Shown one piece after another: positions 34,977 to 43,417 of a stretch of 64,000 nt of DNA. The stretch is from an uncultured Azohydromonas sp. (GTDB taxonomy: Bacteria; Pseudomonadota; Gammaproteobacteria; Burkholderiales; Burkholderiaceae_C): contig NZ_CALAOH010000169.1 of assembly GCF_937926365.1 (NCBI RefSeq), positions 1-64,000 on the forward strand. The letters are read 5' to 3'. The notes under the pieces are model-generated. The model did not search any database, was not told the DNA's origin, and worked only from the letters and a program-made list of their open reading frames with translations. The first letter of the stretch is position 1. Each line of letters starts with the position of its first letter. The position numbers and the translations under genes were made by a program.

Positions 34977-37295
34977 TCAGGCGGCCGGCGGGAGAGGAGC
35001 CGATGCGGCCGCGGCAGGCACGGCGAGGGCAGCGGCGAGATTCGAAAATGATAGCGTCACTTGCGCCCCGGCCGCCGGGGCGTCCGGCGCCTCGCCGCCG
35101 CTGCGGTTGGCGATGCGCACGCGCGCGCCGTGCTCGTCGGCGATTTTCTTGACCACCGCCAGCCCCAGCCCCGTGCCCTTGCTCTTGGTCGTGACGTAGG
35201 GCTCGAAGGCGCGCTTGAGCACCTTGTCGGCAAAGCCCGGCCCGTTGTCCAGGATGCGCAGCCGCACCCCGCGCGGCTGCCCTTGCTCGCCCGGCTGCAC
35301 CTCGGTGTGCAACTGCACGCGGCCATCGGGCTTGTCGGCCACCGCGTCCAGCGCGTTCTGCAGCAGGTTGTGCACCACCTGACGCAGCTGCGTGGCGTCG
35401 CCCTGGATCCACGGCAGCCCCGGCGCGCAGTTCACCACCAGGCGGCCTTGCTCGATGGCGTGGCCGTAGAGGGCCAGCACCTCCGCCACCAGCGCGTTGA
35501 GGTCCAGCGGCGCCAGCCGCGCCGAGGGCAGCCGCGCGTAGTCGCGGAACTCGTTGACCAGCTGCTTCATCGCTTGCACCTGCGTCACGATGGTGCCCAC
35601 CGCGCGCACCAGCAGCGCCTGGTCGTTGCCCTCCAGCTTGGCTTCGAGCCGGTGCTGCAGCCGCTCCGCCGAGAGCTGGATCGGCGTGAGCGGGTTCTTG
35701 ATCTCGTGCGCCAGGCGCCGCGCCACCTCGGCCCAGGCCGCCGAGCGCTGCGCCGACACCACCTCCGAGATGTCGTCGAACACCACCAGACGCGCCTCCT
35801 GCGGCAGCGTGGCGCCGCGCACCAGCAGCGTCTGCACATCGGGCTGCTCGGGCCGGTCGGCGGCGGGGTCGCCGCGGCGCTCGAAGGCGTCCTGCCACTG
35901 CCCACGCTCGCCCGCTTCGGGGCTTTCGGCCAGCAGCTCGAAGCGCTGCCACAGCGTCTGCGCGAATTCCTCCAGCCCCGGCACCTCCTCCAGCCGCCGG
36001 CCGCGCCAGGCGTACAACGGGGCCTTGAGGATGCGCGTGGCGCCGGGGTTGACGGTGTCGATGCGGCGCTGCTCGTCGAACACGATCACGCCGGCGGTCA
36101 TGTTGTCCAGGATGGTTTGCAGGTGCGTGCGCGCCCGCTGCAATTGCGTGACGCTGGCGTGCGCCTGCGCCCGCGCCTCGGCCAGCTGCTGGGTCATGTC
36201 GGCGAAGGAGCGCGTGAGGCCGCCGAGCTCGTCACGCGAGGCGAACACCGGCTTGGCGCGCAGGTCGCCCGCGGCCACCTGGCGCACGCCCTCGGCCAGC
36301 AGCAGCAGCGGCCGCGCGAGCTGCTGGCCCAGCGCCGCGGCCAGCAGCACCGCCCCGAACACCGACAGGATCAGCGTCAGCGTGAGCGTGCCGATGTACA
36401 TGCGCCGCAGGCCCTCGCGCGCCAGCGCGCGCTGCTGGTACTCGCGGTAGGCGGCCTGCACCGCCAGCGCCTGCGCCGTGAGGTTGGGCGGCAGCGCGCG
36501 CACGGCCAGCAGGTAGCGGTCCTCGCCGGCCAGGGTGATGTCGGGGCGCGGCACGGGCGCCAGCGCCCGCACCAGCGCCGGCGGCGCCCCGCCGGCAGCG
36601 GCGGCGTTCTCGTCGTCCAGGCCCTCGATGTGGCTGGCCACCCGCCCGCCACGCGCCTGGCGCAGCAGCGTCGGCGAGGGACGCACCGGCGCGATGGCCT
36701 GGGCGCTGCCGCCCGCGCTCAGCAGCACCTGGCCGGAGGCGCCCACCAGCGACACGGTCTGCGCCGAGAGCTGCTCGCGCACGCGCTCCAGCACCAGCGC
36801 CATGGGCACGCCGGGCGTGTCGGCAAGGTGGTCGGCGGCGAATTGCGTCTTGGCCGCGAGGTCGGCCTGCTGCGCGTCCAACGTGCTGCGTCCCAGCGCC
36901 AGGCCGGCGTTGAGCGCGCTCTCCACGCGCGCATCGAACCAGATCTCGATGCTGCGCGTGACGAACTGGTAGCTCACGGTGTAGACCAGCGCCCCCGGCA
37001 CCACGCCCACCAGCGCGAAGATGCCCGCGAGCTTGAGCAGCAGCCGGCTGCCGAACTTGCCGCGGCGCACGCGCAGCGCCAGCCGCCCGGCGGCCACCAG
37101 GATCGTCACCGTCAGCAGCGTGAGCACGGCCAGGTTGGCGCCGAAGAGCAGGCCCCAGTGGCGTTCGTAGAAGCCGTCCGGATCCTGCGCGCCGCCGCCG
37201 GTGGACAGCGACAGCACGAAGCCCACCACCAACGCCACGCCCGTGAGCGCCACCAGCCCCACCAGCACGCTCGTGCGCCGGCCCTTGCTGCTCAT
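34977..37295 (-). CDS. ntrY: NtrY-like sensor histidine kinase
   Basis: This 772-residue inner-membrane kinase has two N-terminal helices and a third near 100 (LLLKLAGIFALVGVVPGALVYTV), a periplasmic loop, a helix near 345, HAMP (PLLLLAEGVRQVAAGDLRAKP), a PAS domain, and a HisKA/HATPase core. The histidine box is RRLAHEIKNPLTPIQLSAERL (His near 530), and the N box is VVHNLLQNALDAV, followed by DNGPGFADK and TGLGLAVVKKI. NtrY/NtrX pairs sense nitrogen, redox or cell-envelope state. It is followed by the ntrX-like gene. Confidence 0.94.
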   Translation of the reverse strand: MSSKGRRTSVLVGLVALTGVALVVGFVLSLSTGGGAQDPDGFYERHWGLLFGANLAVLTLLTVTILVAAGRLALRVRRGKFGSRLLLKLAGIFALVGVVPGALVYTVSYQFVTRSIEIWFDARVESALNAGLALGRSTLDAQQADLAAKTQFAADHLADTPGVPMALVLERVREQLSAQTVSLVGASGQVLLSAGGSAQAIAPVRPSPTLLRQARGGRVASHIEGLDDENAAAAGGAPPALVRALAPVPRPDITLAGEDRYLLAVRALPPNLTAQALAVQAAYREYQQRALAREGLRRMYIGTLTLTLILSVFGAVLLAAALGQQLARPLLLLAEGVRQVAAGDLRAKPVFASRDELGGLTRSFADMTQQLAEARAQAHASVTQLQRARTHLQTILDNMTAGVIVFDEQRRIDTVNPGATRILKAPLYAWRGRRLEEVPGLEEFAQTLWQRFELLAESPEAGERGQWQDAFERRGDPAADRPEQPDVQTLLVRGATLPQEARLVVFDDISEVVSAQRSAAWAEVARRLAHEIKNPLTPIQLSAERLQHRLEAKLEGNDQALLVRAVGTIVTQVQAMKQLVNEFRDYARLPSARLAPLDLNALVAEVLALYGHAIEQGRLVVNCAPGLPWIQGDATQLRQVVHNLLQNALDAVADKPDGRVQLHTEVQPGEQGQPRGVRLRILDNGPGFADKVLKRAFEPYVTTKSKGTGLGLAVVKKIADEHGARVRIANRSGGEAPDAPAAGAQVTLSFSNLAAALAVPAAAASAPLPPAA

Positions 37296-37462
37296 GTCAG
37301 TTCCTCGTTCCGCTGTGTGTGCGCTGCGGCAGCGCAAGCCGCCGCCTGCGCTCCGCCAGCACGTTGCGCGCCTTGATGGGCCGGGCTCGGGAAGGCACCG
37401 TGCGGTGCGGGGCCAAGGGGTTGCTCCGCCTGCCGTAAGCCGAGCCGCTTCGCACCCTGGTT

Positions 37463-37490
37463 CGTCACTCCCGCGCAGGCGGGAGTCCAG
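37463..37490 (+). repeat. REP-like palindromic repeat, copy 1
   Basis: The unit CGTCACTCCCGCGCAGGCGG plus GAGTCCAG forms an 8-bp hairpin (ACTCCCGC/GCGGGAGT). Similar CGTCATTCCCGCGnAGGCGGGAATCCA elements are dispersed in betaproteobacterial genomes. Confidence 0.75.
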
Positions 37491-37583
37491 GCGGCCCTTA
37501 AGCCGCCGCAAGCAGATCGGGTTGAACGCCGCAGCTTGAATCCCGGTTCGCGGCACCTAGGCTTCGGGCTGACGTGGGGCCAC

Positions 37584-37612
37584 CTGGATTCCCGCCTTCG
37601 CGGGAATGACGA
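37584..37612 (-). repeat. REP-like palindromic repeat, copy 2 (inverted)
   Basis: This is the same unit in reverse orientation (minus strand TCGTCATTCCCGCGAAGGCG, then GGAATCCAG), about 95 bp from copy 1. The opposed pair resembles a BIME-type arrangement. Confidence 0.75.
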
Positions 37613-37679
37613 AGTAGAGGGGCGGCCACCCGTGCTTCGTCCTGCGCCAACGCTTCGCCTTTCCCCGGACAGCACTGCG

Positions 37680-37698
37680 CCTGCGCGGGGATGACGAG
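37680..37698 (-). repeat. REP-like repeat, partial copy 3
   Basis: The minus-strand sequence CTCGTCATCCCCGCGCAGG matches the first half of the unit; the second arm is missing. Confidence 0.5.
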
Positions 37699-37783
37699 TC
37701 AGGGTGCGGTGCGCCTCAGCCACCGGGAAGCCGTGGGCCCGTGCCGATCGAGCAATCCTCAAGGCCCGCCTCCCGCAGCCGCC

Positions 37784-38389
37784 TCACTCCGGCCGCAGCG
37801 TGCGCTCGATGCCCAGCACCCAGTCGGCCTGGTTGCCGATGCCCAGCTGCATCGGGCGCGGCAGCTGCGAGGTGTCCAGCCGCCAGCTCCACTCGACGTA
37901 GTAGCGCTGCTCGTCGGGGTCGAGCTGTGTGGCTTCGGCGATGCGCCAGCGCGCGATGCGCGTCATCGACGCCAGCGCCTCGGCCAGCGTGGCGTAGCTC
38001 GTGTGCAGCGCGCCCAGGCTCACGCGGTAGTTCTCCGTCAGCGGCTGGTACGACAGCCGCCACTGCCGCGACTGGCGCGCCACGCGCTCGTCGCGCCAGT
38101 ACCAGCGCGGCCGGTACACGGTGGCCTCGGTCTCGAAGTACAGCGGCACGCCGCGCGACAGCGCGTCTTCCACCGCGCGCGGCAACACCACGCGCAGCGC
38201 GAAATCCAGCACCAATCCGCCATCCTGCCGCCGCACGGCCAGCTCCTGCTGCTCCAGCGCGCCCGCGCGAGCGGGCGCCAGGAACAGCGCCGGCAGGAGC
38301 GCGAACAGCAGCGCCCAGCGTCCGAGCGCCGCGCGGAACCAGCTGAGTGACGGAAGAGCGGCGGCGACACGGATCGGGGTCTGGATCAA
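37784..38389 (-). CDS. DUF4390 family protein
   Basis: This 201-residue protein has a signal peptide or membrane anchor (ALGRWALLFALLPALFLAPARA) and a beta-rich domain with the family segments FALRVVLPRAVEDALSRGVPLYFETEATVYRPRWYW and YRVSLGALHTSYATLAEALASMTRI. Function is unknown. It is always found between rsmB and ntrY in Burkholderiales and Neisseriales, as here. Its ATG overlaps the rsmB stop (ATGA), so it is coupled to it. Confidence 0.92.
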   Translation of the reverse strand: MIQTPIRVAAALPSLSWFRAALGRWALLFALLPALFLAPARAGALEQQELAVRRQDGGLVLDFALRVVLPRAVEDALSRGVPLYFETEATVYRPRWYWRDERVARQSRQWRLSYQPLTENYRVSLGALHTSYATLAEALASMTRIARWRIAEATQLDPDEQRYYVEWSWRLDTSQLPRPMQLGIGNQADWVLGIERTLRPE

Positions 38390-39705
38390 GGCTTGTGCAG
38401 CAGCGCGTAAAAGAAACCGTCCCCGGGCGGGACGTCGGACGGGGCATTGTCAGCCAGGGGCAGCAGGTGCCCGGGGGACGCCGCGTCCAGGCGTGCAGCA
38501 CTCACGCCCTGGCGTTGCAAAAACGCATCGACCTGCCGCTGGCCCTCGGCCTTGAAGAGGGAGCAGGTGGCATACACCAGCCGCCCGCCGGGCTTGAGCA
38601 GCGGCCACAGCGCGTCCAGCAACTCGGCCTGCGTGCGGGCCAACTGCTGGATGTCGGCCGGGCGGCGCAGCCAGCGGATGTCCGGATGCCGGCGCACCAC
38701 GCCGGAGCCGCTGCAGGGCGCGTCGAGCAGGATGGCGTCGAAGGGCCGGCCGTCGTGCCAGTCGGCGACGCGGCGCCCGTCGGCCGCCTTGAGCTCGGCG
38801 CGGGCGCCGATGCGCTGCAACGTCTCGCCCACGCGCGCCAGGCGCTGCGGGTCGGCATCCAGCGCCAGCAGGTCCAGGTCGGCCAGCTCCAGCAGGTGCG
38901 CCGTCTTGCCGCCGGGAGCGGCGCAGGCGTCGAGCACGCGCGCGCCCGCGGGCAGCGGCGCGCAGCCGGGCACGTCCAGGCCCAGCAGCAGCGGCGCGGC
39001 GCGCTGGGCCGAGAGGTCCTGCACCGACACGTCCCCGTCGGCGAAGCCGGGGAGTTGCGTCACCGCCACCGGCTGCTCCAGCACCACCGCGTGGGCGCCG
39101 ATGGCACGGGCGGACAGACCCTGCTCCGCCAGGCGCCGCACGTAGCCGGCGGCGTCGCCGCGGCGGGCGTTGACACGCAGCGTCATGGGCGGGCGCTCGT
39201 TGGCGGCCTGCAGCAGCGCCCCCCACTGATCGGGCCAGTCCTGCTTCACCTGGGCGATCCACCAGGCGGGATGGTTGTGCGCCGCCACCGGGTCGCGCTG
39301 CTGCAGCGCCGGCACGAGTTGCTCGCGCTCGCGCAGGAAGCGGCGCAGTACGGCGTTGACGAAGCCGGCGGCCTGCGGGCTGCGCTTGCGCACCGCCTTG
39401 ACGGCCTGGTCCACCAGCACGTGCGGCGCGTAGACCTCGGGCGGCCACAGCAGGGCCAGGGCGGTGGTGAGCAGCGCATCGACCTCGGCCGGTGGCGTCT
39501 TGGGCGCCAGGCGCGCGCGGGTCGCGTTGGCCGCGCCCAGGCGGCGCAGGGTTTCGAAGCTCAGCGCCTGGGTGCCGGCGCGGGCCTCGGCCGGCACGGT
39601 GGTGAGCACGTCGGTGAGGGAGCGGCCGGCGCGCACCGCGGCCAGCGCCTCGGCCGCGTGGCCCAGCAGCCGCGCCAGCGGTAGGGAGGAGGGAGAGGAC
39701 GACAT
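38386..39705 (-). CDS. rsmB: 16S rRNA (cytosine(967)-C(5))-methyltransferase RsmB
   Basis: This 439-residue enzyme methylates C967 of 16S rRNA. It has an N-terminal NusB-like domain (about 1-140) and a C-terminal Rossmann methyltransferase. The SAM loop is LDACAAPGGKTAHLLEL, the general-base cysteine is in LLDAPCSGSGVVRRHPDIRWL, and the catalytic cysteine is in YATCSLFKAEGQRQV. It heads the rsmB-DUF4390-ntrY-ntrX cluster. It is divergent from folE with 198 bp between them. Confidence 0.95.
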   Translation of the reverse strand: MSSSPSSLPLARLLGHAAEALAAVRAGRSLTDVLTTVPAEARAGTQALSFETLRRLGAANATRARLAPKTPPAEVDALLTTALALLWPPEVYAPHVLVDQAVKAVRKRSPQAAGFVNAVLRRFLREREQLVPALQQRDPVAAHNHPAWWIAQVKQDWPDQWGALLQAANERPPMTLRVNARRGDAAGYVRRLAEQGLSARAIGAHAVVLEQPVAVTQLPGFADGDVSVQDLSAQRAAPLLLGLDVPGCAPLPAGARVLDACAAPGGKTAHLLELADLDLLALDADPQRLARVGETLQRIGARAELKAADGRRVADWHDGRPFDAILLDAPCSGSGVVRRHPDIRWLRRPADIQQLARTQAELLDALWPLLKPGGRLVYATCSLFKAEGQRQVDAFLQRQGVSAARLDAASPGHLLPLADNAPSDVPPGDGFFYALLHKP

Positions 39706-39903
39706 GGGGGGCGCAGTCTATAGACCCGTGCGCGCGCGCCCGGCGGCGGGGAGAAGAGCAAGGAAGGGCAAGCCGGGCAACCCGTTCGCCTTGAGCCCGA
39801 ACGGATGGGTAGGTGCCTGCGGCGCCGGTGGGCCCGCGCCAGCAGCCTCATGCTTGACGGACGACAATCCCCCGATTGCGAGCCCGCAACGACTCCCGAA
39901 CCG

Positions 39904-40620
39904 ATGAATACCAAACTGCCCGTCGAGGAAGCGCTGGTGGCCAGCGCCTCCGAGCGCATCCGCCAGCGCCTGGAGCGTGCCGGCCGCCGCTTCCATGCCA
40001 ACGACAACATTTCCGCCTTCATCCGCGAAGGTGAAATCGACGAGATCAAGGCCGAAGTCGAATCGCACTTGAAGCAGGTGCTGCGCGCGCTGGTGATCGA
40101 CACCGACAGCGACCACAACACCAACGACACCGCGCAGCGCGTGGCCAAGATGTTCGTGGACGAGGTGTTTCGCGGCCGCTACGTGCCGGTGCCCAAGGTG
40201 ACGGAATTTCCGAATGCCGAGCGGCTGAACGAATTGATGATCGTCGGCCCGATCAAGGTGCGCAGCGCCTGCTCGCACCACCTGTGCCCGATCCTGGGCC
40301 GGGTGTGGGTGGGCATCCTGCCCAACGAGCATTCCAATCTGATCGGCCTGTCCAAATACGCGCGGCTGTGCGAATGGATCATGAGCCGCCCGCAGATCCA
40401 GGAAGAGGCCGTGACCATGCTGGCCAACGAGCTGCAGGAGCGGGTGAAGCCCGATGGCCTGGCGCTGGTGATGGAGGCGGACCATTTCTGCATGCACTGG
40501 CGCGGCGTGAAGGACGACGAGTCCGTGATGACCAACTCGGTGATGCGCGGCGCCTTCCTGAAGGACGCGAGCCTGCGGCGCGAATTCCTGTCCCTGCTGA
40601 GCCGCAAGAACGGTTTTTGA
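39904..40620 (+). CDS. folE: GTP cyclohydrolase I
   Basis: This 238-residue enzyme opens GTP to 7,8-dihydroneopterin triphosphate, the first step of tetrahydrofolate and pterin synthesis and of the queuosine precursor path. Zinc ligands fit C123 and H126 in RSACSHHLCPI and C196 in ADHFCMHWRG. The N-terminal 60 residues are longer than in E. coli. The start ATG at 39904 gives the typical length for this branch. It lies 51 bp before a BLUF-domain gene, and queC lies about 4 kb further on the other strand. Confidence 0.95.
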   Translation: MNTKLPVEEALVASASERIRQRLERAGRRFHANDNISAFIREGEIDEIKAEVESHLKQVLRALVIDTDSDHNTNDTAQRVAKMFVDEVFRGRYVPVPKVTEFPNAERLNELMIVGPIKVRSACSHHLCPILGRVWVGILPNEHSNLIGLSKYARLCEWIMSRPQIQEEAVTMLANELQERVKPDGLALVMEADHFCMHWRGVKDDESVMTNSVMRGAFLKDASLRREFLSLLSRKNGF

Positions 40621-40670
40621 GCCCTGCCCTAGCCTTGCTTCGAACCGCTTTCTGAGACCGGAGAGAGCCC

Positions 40671-41096
40671 ATGCTGGTACGCCTGATGTACGTGAGCCGC
40701 GCGCGGGAAAACATGAGCGCGGAGGAGGTGCAAGCCATCGTGCGCGAGTCCAAGGCACGCAACCCGGCGACGGGCATCACGGGCGTGCTGTGCTGCACGG
40801 GCAACGGCCTGTTCGTGCAGGTGCTCGAAGGCGGCCGCGCGGCGGTGAACCGGCTCTACAACCGCATCGTGGCCGACCCGCGCCACCATGACGTGCAGAT
40901 CCTGGCCTACGAGGAAACCACCGAGCGGCGCTTCACCGGCTGGTCCATGGGCCAGGTGAACCTGGCGCGGCTGAACCCCTCGCTGCTGCTCAAATATTCG
41001 GAAACCGCGGCGCTGGATCCTTATTCGATGTCGGGGAAGGTCGTACTCGCCTTGTTTGAGGAACTGGCTTGTACGGCGGCGGTAGTGGGGCCGTGA
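40671..41096 (+). CDS. BLUF-domain blue-light sensor protein
   Basis: This 141-residue protein is almost only a BLUF domain, a FAD-binding photoreceptor. Conserved residues are present: Y7 (RLMYVSRA), N31 (ARNPATGITGVLCC), Q50 (GLFVQVLEGG), and W91/M93 (GWSMGQV). A short C-terminal helix follows (KVVLALFEELACTAAVV), as in PixD- or BlrB-type short photoreceptors, so it must signal through a partner. It lies 51 bp after folE on the same strand. Confidence 0.93.
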   Translation: MLVRLMYVSRARENMSAEEVQAIVRESKARNPATGITGVLCCTGNGLFVQVLEGGRAAVNRLYNRIVADPRHHDVQILAYEETTERRFTGWSMGQVNLARLNPSLLLKYSETAALDPYSMSGKVVLALFEELACTAAVVGP

Positions 41097-41208
41097 GCTG
41101 AACCGGTCTTGGCGCTGGAGCAGTCAGGCCCCGGGTTCTTTCCCTCGCGATGCCCCCAGACAGAGGGCTTGCCCCTTGAGCAAGCTGGCGCGGAGTGCTG
41201 CAAGACAT

Positions 41209-41252
41209 CTCCGAAAGTGTTTGACTTTCACCCGTCGTAACAGGTTTCGGAG
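41209..41252 (+). promoter_or_regulatory. possible RNA switch that hides the ribosome site
   Basis: CTCCGAAA (41209-41216) pairs with TTTCGGAG (41245-41252), which contains the GGAGG Shine-Dalgarno of the gene at 41261. The overlapping GAAAGT (41213-41218) can instead pair with ACTTTC (41224-41229). The two folds exclude each other and would expose or hide the ribosome site. Confidence 0.4.
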
Positions 41253-41260
41253 GGTGGAAG

Positions 41261-41677
41261 ATGTCGATGTCCGACCCAACCCGCCGCGCCTTCGTCAGGC
41301 GTGGCATCTATGTGGCGCCGGCCATCCTGACGCTGGCCGCATCCCCGCAGTTCGCCAAGGCAGGTTCGTACAAGCCTCCGGCCGAGGTGCAACCGCCCAT
41401 CCCCATCCCGCCCCGGGCTGACAGGACAGCTGCGCCACCACAGGCGCCTTCGTCCTGGTCAGCCTCGTCGTTCGAATCCCCTGAGCCGCTGCCGCCGTCC
41501 AGGCGTTCGACACGCCGCCAGGACGCCACTGGCGACAGTCCGGCGTCCGACGCCGGCATTCCCTGGACGCCGGCCGCCACTCTTCCGCAGCCCCCTGCCG
41601 CGTCGCGTTTGCCTGCCGATCTACGGGTCACCGAGATCGCTCCAGGTCCACTGTGGTGTGTCGATCCCAAGCTCTGA
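41261..41677 (+). CDS. hypothetical Tat-exported protein, Pro/Ser-rich
   Basis: I do not recognise a named family. The 138-residue protein starts with a twin-arginine-type signal (MSMSDPTRRAFVRRGIYVAPAILTLAASPQFAKA), close to the RRxFxRxxxYVAPxIxTLxxxPxFAxAGS pattern in small proteobacterial exported proteins. The rest is low-complexity Pro, Ser and Ala, with a short conserved-looking end (VTEIAPGPLWCVDPKL) that holds the only cysteine. GGAGG lies eight bases before the ATG. The low-complexity part could be out of frame; no partner genes are seen. Confidence 0.6.
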   Translation: MSMSDPTRRAFVRRGIYVAPAILTLAASPQFAKAGSYKPPAEVQPPIPIPPRADRTAAPPQAPSSWSASSFESPEPLPPSRRSTRRQDATGDSPASDAGIPWTPAATLPQPPAASRLPADLRVTEIAPGPLWCVDPKL

Positions 41678-41723
41678 GCTGCGGCTTGCGCAGCGTGGCG
41701 GTTCACACAACGGCCCGGCTGCG

Positions 41724-43037
41724 TCAGCCCTCCCCGGCGTCCTGCCTCATTCCCTTGAGCCACCCCATCGCGTAGCTGGCTTCCCGCTCGCTGACGCCCG
41801 TCGACACCCCGCTCGCGCCCGGCAGCACCAGGTAAGTCCGCTGCGCCGCCGAGTAGCCGTGCACGCTCGCCACGTGGATCGCGTGCGCGCCGTCCACCCA
41901 GCTGTAGCAGGTGTTGGTCAGCACCGGGGCCGGGTTCGGCTCCCAGCCCGAGAGCGAGGCGACCACCGCCGCGGCAGCCACCTTCGCGTGCGCGTTGGCC
42001 ATGTGCGCGCTCTTGGGCATCAGCGGCGCGGCCAGCACCGCGTCACCCAGGACGTGCACGCCGGCCCCGGGTGCGTCCTCGGCGGAGAAGTCCAGGAAAT
42101 CCACCTCGCACCAGCGGCCGTTGGCCCTCGCTAAACCGCTGCGCGCCGCGATGTCGCCCGCGCGCATGTCGGGCAGCACGTTGAGCACGTCGCCGCGCTC
42201 GCGCTCGCCCAGCTCGAATTCCACCTCGCGCCCGTCCGCCGACACCGCCACCGCGTTGAACGAGGGCCGGTACTCCACGATGCCGGCGTACTGCGTAGCC
42301 CACACGCGCTTGAACAGGGCCGCCTTGCTCACCGGCTCGGGGTTGGCGTCGAAGACCAGCACCTTGGAGCGCGGCTTCACGCGCTTGAAGTAATCCGCCA
42401 CCAGACAGGCGCGCTCGTAGGGGCCCGGCGGGCAGCGGAAAGGGGCGAGCGGGATGGTCAGCACGAACACGCCGCCATCGGGCAGGGCCTCCAGTTGGGC
42501 GCGCAGCGCCAGCGTCTCGGGGCCCGCCTTCCAAGCCTGCAGCACGCGGCCGGCAGCGTGCGCGGCGGACAGGCCATCCACGCGCTCGCGCATCAGCTCC
42601 ACGCCGGGCGACAGGATCAGCCGGTCCCAGCGCAGCCGTCCTCCCGAGGCCAGCACGGCTTCGCGGCGCGCCAGGTCCAGCGCCGCCACGCGGTCGCGCA
42701 CGCGCCGCACGCCCAGGCGCTCCAGGCCCTCGTAGCCCAGCGTCAGGTCGGCCAGCGTGCGGTGCCCGGCCAGCACCAGGTTGCTCTGCGGACAGCTCAC
42801 CAGCGCCGCATCCGGCTCCACCAGCGTCACCTGCGCTTGGCCGTCGGAAAGCAGTTTCAGATGGCGTGCCGCGGTGGCGCCGCCCCAGCCACCGCCCACC
42901 ACCAGCACCTGGGCGCGGCGCAGGGCGGGCATCGCCGTGTTCGGCGTGGAGGCGCAGCCGGCCAGGCCGAGCAGCCCGGCCGCGCCCGCCGCCTGCAGCC
43001 AGCGGCGGCGCTCGGGCAACAACGGCACGCCGCTCAC
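41724..43037 (-). CDS. flavocytochrome c sulfide dehydrogenase-like flavoprotein (FccB/SoxF type)
   Basis: This 437-residue protein starts at GTG 43037 with a Tat/lipoprotein-like signal (RRRWLQAAGAAGLLGLAGC). It then has a FAD-binding domain (RAQVLVVGGGWGGATAARHLKLL), the family segment CPQSNLVLAG, and a C-terminal region rich in CYSWVD, as in the FCSD C-terminal domain. Family members oxidise sulfide in the periplasm and pass electrons to a c-type cytochrome. The cytochrome gene lies just upstream, overlapping by GTGA. No sox operon is in the window, so the substrate is not proven. Confidence 0.88.
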   Translation of the reverse strand: MSGVPLLPERRRWLQAAGAAGLLGLAGCASTPNTAMPALRRAQVLVVGGGWGGATAARHLKLLSDGQAQVTLVEPDAALVSCPQSNLVLAGHRTLADLTLGYEGLERLGVRRVRDRVAALDLARREAVLASGGRLRWDRLILSPGVELMRERVDGLSAAHAAGRVLQAWKAGPETLALRAQLEALPDGGVFVLTIPLAPFRCPPGPYERACLVADYFKRVKPRSKVLVFDANPEPVSKAALFKRVWATQYAGIVEYRPSFNAVAVSADGREVEFELGERERGDVLNVLPDMRAGDIAARSGLARANGRWCEVDFLDFSAEDAPGAGVHVLGDAVLAAPLMPKSAHMANAHAKVAAAAVVASLSGWEPNPAPVLTNTCYSWVDGAHAIHVASVHGYSAAQRTYLVLPGASGVSTGVSEREASYAMGWLKGMRQDAGEG

Positions 43038-43417
43038 GGCTTGAGCGCCGCGAAGTAGGCGGCGAGCTGTTCGATCTGCGCGGGGCTGTAGCCGCGGGCG
43101 ATCTGGTGCATCACGGTGGCCTCGCGCGCGCCGCTCTGGAAGGCGCTCATCTGCTCGACGATCCATGGCGCCGGGCGGCCGGCCAGGGACGGCATCGCCG
43201 AGCCGGCCGGCGCGCGGCCCTCGGTGCCGTGGCAGGCGGCACAGCTGGCGGCCAGGGCGCGTTGGCGCAGCAGGGCCTCGCCATCGGACGGCCCCGTCTG
43301 CGCCAGGACTGGAGCGGCGCCTCCCATGGCAAACACCCCGGCGACGATCAGTCGCGATGAAGAAGACAGCAGGGCCGCCAAAGGCCCGGGAAAGAAACGC
43401 CGCCGTGCGCCGCTCAC
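43034..43417 (-). CDS. c-type cytochrome (FccA-like partner)
   Basis: This 127-residue protein starts at GTG 43417 with a signal sequence (SGARRRFFPGPLAALL...APVLAQ). It carries one heme motif, CAACH, in ALAASCAACHGTEG, and the distal methionine probably in SAMPSLAGRPAPWIVEQM. It is a small class I cytochrome similar to the subunit of flavocytochrome c. Both ends are coupled: its GTG overlaps the LemA stop (GTGA) and its stop overlaps the FCSD start. Electron transfer from the flavoprotein is likely. Confidence 0.86.
   Translation of the reverse strand: MSGARRRFFPGPLAALLSSSSRLIVAGVFAMGGAAPVLAQTGPSDGEALLRQRALAASCAACHGTEGRAPAGSAMPSLAGRPAPWIVEQMSAFQSGAREATVMHQIARGYSPAQIEQLAAYFAALKP

Larger units (their letters stand above)
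37296..37783. other. noncoding stretch with intergenic palindromic repeats
   Basis: This 488-bp stretch between ntrY and DUF4390 carries no gene. It holds three copies of a short GC palindrome (37463-37490, 37584-37612 reversed, 37680-37698 partial). No promoter is evident, and the ntrY transcript may come from the rsmB-DUF4390 side. Confidence 0.6.
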
